Below, in pieces: positions 25,556 to 32,557 of a stretch of DNA of 32,557 nt (the stretch's first letter is position 1; every line of letters starts with the position of its first letter). Under the pieces are notes generated by a model. It made no database searches. It was not told where the DNA came from and worked only from the letters and a program-made list of their open reading frames with translations. Location: contig CADCWN010000202.1 of NCBI GenBank assembly GCA_902806415.1, positions 1 through 32,557 of the forward strand. The letters run 5' to 3'. This stretch comes from an uncultured Thermomicrobiales bacterium. Lineage in GTDB: Bacteria > Chloroflexota > Chloroflexia > Thermomicrobiales > CADCWN01. The translations under genes were made by a program, and so were the position numbers.

Positions 25556-26863
25556 TCACCGCAGCGCGCCACGCCGGGGATCGGAGATATAGAGGAGGAG
25601 GCCGACGAGGACAAAGTTGGTCAGCAGCGAGGTGCCGCCGTAGGAGATGAACGGCAAGGTGATCCCGGTCAGCGGGATGAGGCGCACCACCCCGCCGACG
25701 ATGATCAGCGACTGCATCGCGATGATCGTCGTCAGCCCGACCGCGACGAGGCGGGCGAAACCATCGGCGGCGCGCAGGGCGATGTAAAGGCCGCGATAGG
25801 TCAGCAGGAGGTAGAGCGCGAGGGTGCCGATCGTGCCGAGCAGGCCCAACTCCTCGCCGATCGCGGCGAAGACGAAGTCGCTCTGGATGAGCGGGATGAG
25901 GCTGAGGTTGCCGTAGCCGAGGCCGGTGCCGAACAGTCCCCCCGAGGCGAACGCATACTGACTCTGGATGATCTGGAAGCCGGAGCCGAGGCCGCGCGGC
26001 CAGGGATCGAGCCAGATCGCCACGCGCGCGCCCACGTGCGGCGCAACGCGGTAGATGGCATAGGCCCCGAGTGCGAACGCTGCCAGCCCGGCCACGACGT
26101 AGATCAACCGACCCGAGGCGACGTAGAGCATCGTCAGGAAGATCGAGAAGTAGAGGAGCGCGGAGCCGAAATCATTCTGGATCGCGACGATCGCCAGCGC
26201 CAGCGCCCACATCAGGCCGAGCGGCAGGAGGTACGGGATCGGCGGCAAGCGCAGCGGGCCGAGGCGATACTCGGAGGCGAGGAGCTCGCGCTTATCGTCG
26301 AGATAGGCAGCCATGAAGAAGACCAGCAGCAGCTTGACCGCCTCGCCCGGCTGCACCGCGATCGGCCCGACGACGATCCAGAGCTTGGCCCCCTGGCCAA
26401 AGTCGGTCCCGACGAGCATTGTTAGGACCATCAGGCCGATCGCGGTGAAGCCGACGAGATACTTGTAGCGCCGGAGCAGGTGCAGCTGCCGGAAGAGGAC
26501 GACGATCCCCCAGAGCAGGCCGAAACCGACCGCGATGTAGAACGCCTGCCGCTGCGACACCCCGGTCAGGGGCGGATCCTGGCGCTCCAGGACGGGGTGC
26601 AGGCGTTGGATGATGATCAGCCCCAGCCCGGCCATCGTCGCGGTGATCGGCAGGAGCAGTTGGTCGCCCTGGAAGCCGATCGCGCTGAACCAGAGGTTGA
26701 GGATGTAGAGGAGGGCGACGAACGCCAGGCTGATCCAGATGTCGCGCCAGGTGAAGGCGGTGTCGCGTCGCGGCACCAGGAAGATCGTCAGCAGCCCGAC
26801 GACCGCCATCAGCGAGGGGACGATCAGCAACTGGAATTCGGTCAGGCGAAACCGGCGCAACAC
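25556..26863 (-). CDS. FtsW/RodA/SpoVE-family peptidoglycan polymerase
   Basis: ~10 TM segments; LWIVVGPIAVQPGEAVKLLLVFFMAAYL, QIIQSQYAFASGGLFGTGLGYGN, ITLPFISYGGTSLLTNF. GTG 26863 proposed; the ORF is open to 26983 through repeat sequence. Confidence 0.93.
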   Translation of the reverse strand: MLRRFRLTEFQLLIVPSLMAVVGLLTIFLVPRRDTAFTWRDIWISLAFVALLYILNLWFSAIGFQGDQLLLPITATMAGLGLIIIQRLHPVLERQDPPLTGVSQRQAFYIAVGFGLLWGIVVLFRQLHLLRRYKYLVGFTAIGLMVLTMLVGTDFGQGAKLWIVVGPIAVQPGEAVKLLLVFFMAAYLDDKRELLASEYRLGPLRLPPIPYLLPLGLMWALALAIVAIQNDFGSALLYFSIFLTMLYVASGRLIYVVAGLAAFALGAYAIYRVAPHVGARVAIWLDPWPRGLGSGFQIIQSQYAFASGGLFGTGLGYGNLSLIPLIQSDFVFAAIGEELGLLGTIGTLALYLLLTYRGLYIALRAADGFARLVAVGLTTIIAMQSLIIVGGVVRLIPLTGITLPFISYGGTSLLTNFVLVGLLLYISDPRRGALR

Positions 26864-26868
26864 ATCGC

Positions 26869-26981
26869 GGAACGCGGGGCGCGGGGCGCGGAACGCGGAA
26901 TTGGGGGAGGCGTGCGCTCCTTGTGCCAATGCTCCTGCCCCCCTACGCCCCTGATTCCGCGTTCCGCATTCCCCGTCCCGC
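26869..26981. repeat. Heptamer-based imperfect inverted repeat between the DUF3090 and ftsW-like genes
   Basis: Left: ggaacgc-ggggcgc-ggggcgc-ggaacgc-ggaattg (26869-26903). Right: attccgc-gttccgc-attcccc-gtcccgc (26954-26981), broadly reverse-complementary. Confidence 0.85.
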
Positions 26982-26986
26982 ACTCA

Positions 26987-27532
26987 TCAATCGTCGCCCA
27001 GCCGCTCGGCGCGGGTCAGGTGACCATTCGAGGGCGGGCAGAAGTGCGGGCCGCCGGAGAGCGGCTGGCCGCACATTGTGCAGCGCGGGCGCCCGGTCGA
27101 GACGATCCCGGAGATCTGCTCACTGAGGCGGCGGAACTGGCCCTGCCGGATCAGGCAGCGCAAGGTGGGCGGCCCCTCGGGATCGCCCTCGATGTCGTGG
27201 GCCTGGAGGAGGCAGAGGCGCTGCTCAGCCTCGTAGCCGAGGGCGAGGGTGCCGATCTTGAACTCGACCGTCGGCGCATCCAGCAGCGGGCCGACCGGCT
27301 CGGGCGGGCGCGGGGCCAGATCGAGGCGCTTGAGGCGGCGCGGGCCGAGGTGGGCGAGGAGCCGATCGATGGCGTCGCCTAGCGCCTGGACCTGCTCTTT
27401 CTCGATCCAGAGGACCGCCGTCTCGCCGCGCTCATTGCCGAGGATCAGTCGAAAAGTGCGCTGGCCGGGCCGACCTATCGCCTCAGCCTCCAGCCGATTC
27501 ACCGTCGCGAAATCGTAGCGTATGTCGTCCAT
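26987..27532 (-). CDS. DUF3090-family protein with C-terminal zinc ribbon
   Basis: MDDIRYDFATVNRLEAEAIGRPGQRTFRLILGNERGETAVLWIEKEQVQALGDAIDRLL; C-term RCTMCGQPLSGGPHFCPPSNGH. Confidence 0.85.
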   Translation of the reverse strand: MDDIRYDFATVNRLEAEAIGRPGQRTFRLILGNERGETAVLWIEKEQVQALGDAIDRLLAHLGPRRLKRLDLAPRPPEPVGPLLDAPTVEFKIGTLALGYEAEQRLCLLQAHDIEGDPEGPPTLRCLIRQGQFRRLSEQISGIVSTGRPRCTMCGQPLSGGPHFCPPSNGHLTRAERLGDD

Positions 27533-27730
27533 GCCCTCCCCTGGGGTCGCATTCGGGATCGTATCAGCATGCGGGATGCGCGAACAGCGAGGCACCGACG
27601 TCGACCGTCTGCCGGATAGGATCGGCGATCCGCACCACTTTAGGATAGCACCTCACCCAAACCGCTGCCAGCGAAGGAAACAATCCTGCCGTGATGAGGG
27701 GAGGCGGCGCTGCCCAGGCCGTTCAAAACC

Positions 27731-27765
27731 GCGCCCCGCCCCCGCTAATAGCGGGGGCGGGGCGC
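27731..27765 (-). terminator. Intrinsic terminator for the large cell-wall protein gene
   Basis: gcgccccgcccccgct-aat-agcgggggcggggcgc (16-bp perfect stem); on the minus strand followed by ggttttg, 16 nt past the stop codon. Confidence 0.85.
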
Positions 27766-27780
27766 AGCATACAGATTTGG

Positions 27781-30700
27781 CTAGCGCCCGTCGCCGCTGT
27801 CCTCCACAGGCTTGGGCGGGAGGATGAGCTCGACGCGGTCGGTGACGACGATCGTGCGCCCTTCCTCGTCGGTGAAGCGGACGTAGATCCGCTGCTCGCC
27901 CGGCTGGTCGAGGAGGGTGAGCACCTTGGTCGGGGCGAACGGCTCGGCCTCGGTCCAGGCGGTGCCGTCGAAGCTGAACTGCATCTTGATCCCGTTCGGC
28001 GCGAGGCCCTGTGTGGCGAGCGTCAGCCCAACATCCAGCGTCACCGTCTCATCCTGCCCCGCAGTGAGAAACTGCCCGGCACTGGCGAGCGTCGCCAGAG
28101 TCTCGGCTGTGGGTGCGGCCTGCCAGAGGGCGAGATCCTGGAAGGTCGCGTTGATGACCCGCCGCCCGTCCAGGTCGGAGCCGAGGAACAGCGTCGCTCC
28201 CGGCGGCAAGGCGAAGTCGGCGACCGCGCTCCACCCAACAATCTGCCCATCCCGCAGGAAGGTCAGCGTGCTGCGGTCCCAGGTGAGGGCGTAGTGGCGG
28301 GTGACACCACGCTCCCACGGCATCGTCGCAATCGTCTCATCATCCCAGCGCAGCGTCGCTTGAGCGCCCGCGACGGTCAGTGTCAGGCGATCGTCGAGCG
28401 CAAAGACGACGGCACCATCGGTGACCGAGCCGCGCGGCGTGGCCCAGAAGGCGAGCGCCCCGCCCTCCGCCCTGATCAGCCCGTCGAGCGGCAGGCGCGC
28501 CGCCGTCGGCAGGCGACCGGAGAGAGAGCTATCGGCCGCGCGGTCCCACCCGTAACCCGAGCCGAGCGCGCCATCGGCGTAGCTGGTGGCATACGGCTTC
28601 GCCTCGAGCTGCGCGCCGTCCAGCTCGACGATCGCGCCGATCGGCACGATGATCTGCCGCTCGGTCCCCGCAGTGCCGGTCGCGCCGCTGAAGGCGATCC
28701 GCTGCCACTCGGCGGTCAGCGGGGACTCCTGCGGGCGCAATCCCGACATCCCGAGGGCGATGCTACCCCCCGGAGTCGCGCTCTCCCCGGCGGGGAGCGC
28801 GCGAGCGTAGACCGACCAGGTCGCCGCATTGCCATCCCCGGCGGTCGTCGCGAGGATGACGGGCCCGGTGCCCTTCGTGTTGTCGATGCGCAGGCTGCGC
28901 TTGCCGAAGAGTGCGCTATCCGAAGGGAGGGCGGTCGCGACATTCTCCGGGGCGCTGCGGGTCGTCCAGCCTTCCGCGCCGCGCTCGAAGCTCGGATTGG
29001 TGACGAGGTTCGTCGTCGCTTCCTCCACCAGCAAGCCCTCGGCCTCGCGGACCTTGCCGGTCGGGGGTGTGCCGGTCGCGGCGACCACGGCCCCGGCACC
29101 CAAGGTCGCGCTGCCTCCCTGCGCGATCGGCGTCGCGAAACGCAGCGGGCCGCTGACCGTCAGCGCGCGCCCCCCGAGCGCGGGGAGGGTCGCGCCATCG
29201 AGCGGGATCAGCGCCGTCAGATCAGCGCGAGGGTTGGCAACGAGCGCGGCGCGCGGCTCACCACGGCGGATCGTGTAGCGAACGGCCGTCTCGGCGGTGA
29301 GCCCGCGGAAGGTCCGGTTGCCCGCCGCATCGGTCTGCACGAAGAGGAGCCGATAGGCCCCCTCGGCGACCGGCGCGGTCAGCCAGTCAATCTGTCCATT
29401 CTCGCCCTCGACCGACCCGATCGGCAACCACTGGCCCCGGTCGCTGCCGTCCCTGGCGCTGTTGACGTAGGCGTCGATCCGCGCGCCCGGCAGCCCATCA
29501 GCCCGGCCCGCCGCGACGATCGTCACCTTATCGGCATTCGACGGCCCGGCGGGCGCGAAGCCGAATTCCAGCGCCCGCGCGCCGGTGTCGCTGGCGATCG
29601 GGCGGTTGGTGCTGACGATGCTGAGGCCGTTCCGCAGGTATTGTCCCTCCATCGGCTCGGGGCGGATCGACATCCACTGGCCGTCGCGCAGGATCCAGAG
29701 GCCGAAGTGGAGGTGCGAGCCGGTCGAGTTCCCGGTGCTGCCGTTCAGGCCGATCGGCGTGCCGTGCAGGACCGCCTGGTTGACCTTGATGCCGGGGTTG
29801 ATCCGCGGGTCCCCCTTCAGGTGGACATAGAGGGTGCGGAGTTGCGAGCCATCAGGCGCGACGTGATAGAGCTCGACAACCCACGCGCCCGCCCCGTCCT
29901 GATAGACGTTGTTCACGATCCCATCGGCGGCGGCGAGGATCGGCGCGCCATCGTCCTCTTCGCTGCGCGGCCAGGTCCCCTTGTTGAAATCGACCGTGTA
30001 GTAGTTGCCCAGCCGGTCGGTGTGGTAGCCATCGCCGTAGAACGAGCCATCGCCGCCGACATACCAGGTCTCCCCAGCGGTCCAGGGGGCGTACAACTGG
30101 ATCGGCGAGGCCATGTCCAGGTGGCGCGAGTTGCTCGGCAGCAGCGGATTCTGCGGCGCGGCGAGCGGCGTCCCGCCGGTGCGGCTCGGATCGAGCAGAT
30201 TGGGATCGGGGATCGCGCCGCCGAGATAGTGGCTGGCCCAGGAGAGGATCAGCTCGACGTACCAATTGGCGTTGTTGTAGGCGAAAAGCGCGCGGCGGAT
30301 GTCGCCGGGGGCACCGCTATCTTTCAAGTAGAAGGCGGCGGCGTAGATCGCCGACTCGGCATCCCAGATCCCCATCATCCCGAGACCCTTGCCGGTGGCC
30401 GCATCGACGCGCTGCATTACCATCCGGTAGGTACCCGGCAAGAACTGCATCATCCCCAGCGCGCGCTCGTTCTCGGTCCCCGCCAGTTGCGGGATGAACG
30501 GGCCGGTCGCGCTCGGAGTGAAGTTCGACTCGACGCGGGCGATCGCCAGCAAAATCTCCTGCGGCACGCCGGTCAGCGCGGACGCCGCCGCGAAGGTCGG
30601 CAGGAGTTGCGACGGCGCGACCGCCGGCCCGGCGGTCGGCGGGGGAATAATCGGCGTCGCGCCGTTCGTGCCGGTATCCGTGCCGGGCGCGGTGCTCGCG

Positions 30701-32139
30701 CCCGGCGACGGCGAACCGCCCGGCGCGGGTGTGGTCACCAGAACCAGCAGACCGGCCACGATCCAGCCGTTCGCGCCATCGGCCTGCACCGGCCACCAAG
30801 CGTACCCATCAGCGCTCTGGCTCGCGCCGATCACATTCAGGACGGTGCCGCTGGCGATCGTCCGCAGGATCGTCGCGCTGGTCGATGGCTCGGCGCGGAG
30901 ATTCGCGGGCGAGCTGACCGTCACCTGCACACCGGGGCCGATCTCCGTGGGGGCTGGCGCGGGCGCGGGGGCCGGCGAAGCGGAAGGCGACGTAGACGGG
31001 GAGGTGGTTGGGGCGGTGGCAGGGGCCGACGCGATCAGGTCGGCGATGATCCAACCGGTGAACCCTGCCCCGGCGACAGGCCACCAGCGGTGCCCCTCGG
31101 CATCCTGCGCCGCGCCGCCGATCGTCAGCACCGTGCCGCTATTGACGGTGCGCACAACCGCCGCCGCCGCCGGCTGCGCGCGCACGGCGGCACTGCCGGT
31201 CGGCGAGTTGACGATCACCTGCGCGCCGGGCGCGAAGCCGCCCGCGGCGGGGGCTGTGGGGGCGGGCGAAGGCGCGGGGGTGGCGGTGGGAGAAACCGTC
31301 GGTGCGGGGGCCGCGCCCGGTGAGGTCGCGGGGACCGGACTCGCGCCCGGCGCGGTGGAGGACGACGGACTCGCGTTCGGTGACGGGCTCGGGCTCGGCG
31401 CGGCACTCGGCGCGCCGGAAGGGGCGGGGGCCGCCGAGGGGGCGGGCGCAGGGGAAGGTGCCGGCACACCACTCGGTGCCGCAGTCGGCGCGGGGACAGA
31501 CGGCGCGGGCGTCGGCGTCGGTGTGGCGACGGCGGTTGGCTGTATGGGGGCCGCAGTCAGGGCGGGGGGTGGCGTGGACGTCGCTGGCGCAGGCGTCGCC
31601 GGGGTCGGGGCGGCGGCTTCGCCGGCGGGCGTGGTGCGCGCGGGCGGGGTGGCCGGGGTGGCGATGGGGGAAGCGCCCGGCGTGAGGGTCGCGGCGGAGA
31701 CCAGCGGCGCGCTCAGCGCGAAGTCGCCCTGCTGCTCCCGGCCCGAGTCGCGACCGCGAACGATGACGGTCCAGTCACCGGCCTGATAATTCGCCGCCGT
31801 GCGGAGGGAGAAGGTGAACGCGCCGTTCGCGTCGGCGGTGACGGCACCCCCGCCACCGGCGGAGCCGACGCGCAGGGTCGGCGGCGTGCCACCCTGAGAA
31901 AGGAGCGCGAGGGTTTGGCCGTAGGGGGTGATGACGGACGGATCGAGCGCCTCGTTCGGCGCGAAGTCCGCGCCGCTCACCGCGATCGCCGTTCCCGCCT
32001 CAACCGCCTCGGGCGTCGCGACGAGGGTTCCGGTCGCCCCGGCGGTGGGGATGCGCGAGAACGACGCGACGCCGAGATGCTGAATCAGTAACAGGGCGAT
32101 TAAGCCCAGGAATGGGGCACGCCACACACGCTTCCTCAC
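27781..32139 (-). CDS. Large secreted multidomain cell-wall protein: Ala/Pro/Thr/Ser-rich linker, two SH3-like domains, SLT-like lytic transglycosylase, M23-type peptidase, carbohydrate-binding-like and LamG-like domains
   Basis: Signal VRKRVWRAPFLGLIALLLIQHLG; SH3-like VRAQPAAAAVVRTVNSGTVLTIGG..GHRWWPVAGAGFTGWI and LRAEPSTSATILRTIASGTVLNVIG..GYAWWPVQADGANGWI; SLT ILLAIARVESNFTPSATG...ALGMMQFLPGTY; M23 YYTVDFNKG...LYVHLKG...NSTGSHLHFGLWI; C-term TNLVTNPSFERGAEGWTT and ATFQDLALWQ. Confidence 0.9.
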   Translation of the reverse strand: MRKRVWRAPFLGLIALLLIQHLGVASFSRIPTAGATGTLVATPEAVEAGTAIAVSGADFAPNEALDPSVITPYGQTLALLSQGGTPPTLRVGSAGGGGAVTADANGAFTFSLRTAANYQAGDWTVIVRGRDSGREQQGDFALSAPLVSAATLTPGASPIATPATPPARTTPAGEAAAPTPATPAPATSTPPPALTAAPIQPTAVATPTPTPAPSVPAPTAAPSGVPAPSPAPAPSAAPAPSGAPSAAPSPSPSPNASPSSSTAPGASPVPATSPGAAPAPTVSPTATPAPSPAPTAPAAGGFAPGAQVIVNSPTGSAAVRAQPAAAAVVRTVNSGTVLTIGGAAQDAEGHRWWPVAGAGFTGWIIADLIASAPATAPTTSPSTSPSASPAPAPAPAPTEIGPGVQVTVSSPANLRAEPSTSATILRTIASGTVLNVIGASQSADGYAWWPVQADGANGWIVAGLLVLVTTPAPGGSPSPGASTAPGTDTGTNGATPIIPPPTAGPAVAPSQLLPTFAAASALTGVPQEILLAIARVESNFTPSATGPFIPQLAGTENERALGMMQFLPGTYRMVMQRVDAATGKGLGMMGIWDAESAIYAAAFYLKDSGAPGDIRRALFAYNNANWYVELILSWASHYLGGAIPDPNLLDPSRTGGTPLAAPQNPLLPSNSRHLDMASPIQLYAPWTAGETWYVGGDGSFYGDGYHTDRLGNYYTVDFNKGTWPRSEEDDGAPILAAADGIVNNVYQDGAGAWVVELYHVAPDGSQLRTLYVHLKGDPRINPGIKVNQAVLHGTPIGLNGSTGNSTGSHLHFGLWILRDGQWMSIRPEPMEGQYLRNGLSIVSTNRPIASDTGARALEFGFAPAGPSNADKVTIVAAGRADGLPGARIDAYVNSARDGSDRGQWLPIGSVEGENGQIDWLTAPVAEGAYRLLFVQTDAAGNRTFRGLTAETAVRYTIRRGEPRAALVANPRADLTALIPLDGATLPALGGRALTVSGPLRFATPIAQGGSATLGAGAVVAATGTPPTGKVREAEGLLVEEATTNLVTNPSFERGAEGWTTRSAPENVATALPSDSALFGKRSLRIDNTKGTGPVILATTAGDGNAATWSVYARALPAGESATPGGSIALGMSGLRPQESPLTAEWQRIAFSGATGTAGTERQIIVPIGAIVELDGAQLEAKPYATSYADGALGSGYGWDRAADSSLSGRLPTAARLPLDGLIRAEGGALAFWATPRGSVTDGAVVFALDDRLTLTVAGAQATLRWDDETIATMPWERGVTRHYALTWDRSTLTFLRDGQIVGWSAVADFALPPGATLFLGSDLDGRRVINATFQDLALWQAAPTAETLATLASAGQFLTAGQDETVTLDVGLTLATQGLAPNGIKMQFSFDGTAWTEAEPFAPTKVLTLLDQPGEQRIYVRFTDEEGRTIVVTDRVELILPPKPVEDSGDGR

Positions 32140-32268
32140 GGTTGGGTATTCTCCATCTCGTCGTATCGTCCCACGCTGGCACAGCGTCCCACCTGGCGTA
32201 CCATCGCCGCCCAGGGTTATTTCAGTCCGGTAGTGTAACGCACTTATCCGCCGAGAGGTTGCAACCAT

Positions 32269-32286
32269 TCGGGACGATCGTCCCGA
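32269..32286. promoter_or_regulatory. 18-bp perfect palindrome upstream of the cell-wall hydrolase gene
   Basis: tcgggacgatcgtcccga is self-complementary, ~130 bp upstream of the GTG start. A second palindrome, ggttgcaacc, lies at 32257-32266. Confidence 0.5.
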
Positions 32287-32385
32287 GCGACCGCGCGTTG
32301 CAGCGTGCGCCGCGAAGGTGCACGCCTATGTCCTGGAAAGATCGAACGGTACTCTAGCGGCGCGCGGGCCGATTGGCAAATCAAA

Positions 32386-32418
32386 GGCCGGGGCTCCCGC
32401 ATGGTGGGAGCCCCGGCC
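32386..32418 (-). terminator. Intrinsic terminator-like hairpin
   Basis: ggccggggctccc-gcatggt-gggagccccggcc (13-bp perfect stem); minus-strand continuation is tttgatttg. Confidence 0.75.
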
Positions 32419-32557
32419 CTCGCAGCGATAGCGTCGCTAGGCGCTTATGGCATGTAGCCGCCCGCCTCGGGCCATTCCCGCTTGCCAGGGCGGTCTATGG
32501 TGCGCGAATTGCGAATTCATGGTGACATGCCTCGTTCATGCGAGGCCCATCTCCAGA

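Noticed and set aside
27691-31323. 1210-aa plus-strand ORF antisense to the large cell-wall protein
   Set aside because: Arg/Gly/Ala-rich with no recognisable domain. The minus strand has clear SLT/M23/SH3-like motifs, so this is a high-GC shadow ORF.
30494-31786. 430-aa Gly/Ala/Val-rich plus-strand ORF
   Set aside because: Mirror of the Ala/Pro/Thr linker of the minus-strand protein; low complexity only.
32445-32557. Minus-strand CDS end reading ...GKREWPEAGGYMP*
   Set aside because: The same frame hits a stop after ~25 codons with no start, so this is not supported as a CDS. The alternative frame ending at 32495 is also too short to call.
1-32557. tRNA or rRNA genes
   Set aside because: No cloverleaf/TpsiC-like (GGTTCRANYCC) signature or conserved rRNA segment was recognised by eye; a tRNAscan/Infernal run would be needed to exclude them.

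Overview
High-GC bacterial chromosomal window, Chloroflexota/Thermomicrobia-like in gene content (lineage is inference). No rRNA, tRNA or CRISPR array was seen. In order it carries: the 5' end of a probable IS630-type transposase gene at the left edge; a prepilin peptidase; a compact type III polyketide synthase locus (methyltransferase, FAD monooxygenase, chalcone-synthase-like PKS); a YggT / GlsB-YeaQ / CsbD stress-membrane cassette ending in a perfect palindrome; a MrfA/DUF1998-type helicase with an in-frame palindromic insertion; a winged-helix/TM/SH3-like protein; a GNAT; dxs; a Uma2-family protein; a ThDP enzyme and an Ldh-family dehydrogenase separated by a long inverted repeat; a methyltransferase; a GH5-type glycosidase interrupted by one in-frame amber codon; an MNT nucleotidyltransferase overlapping a short HEPN-like remnant; an alpha/beta hydrolase; a PsiE-like protein; an Hsp70/YegD-like chaperone; a small HicB/HicA pair (HicA is absent from the ORF track); and a minus-strand cell-wall block (PBP, FtsW/RodA, DUF3090, and a ~1450-aa secreted protein combining SH3-like, SLT and M23 domains with lectin-like domains). 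The most unusual structural signal is a set of degenerate 7-8 bp tandem repeats, several arranged as long inverted repeats. They lie between genes, at gene 5' ends, and once in frame inside the helicase. All calls come from reading the sequence; no database search was run.
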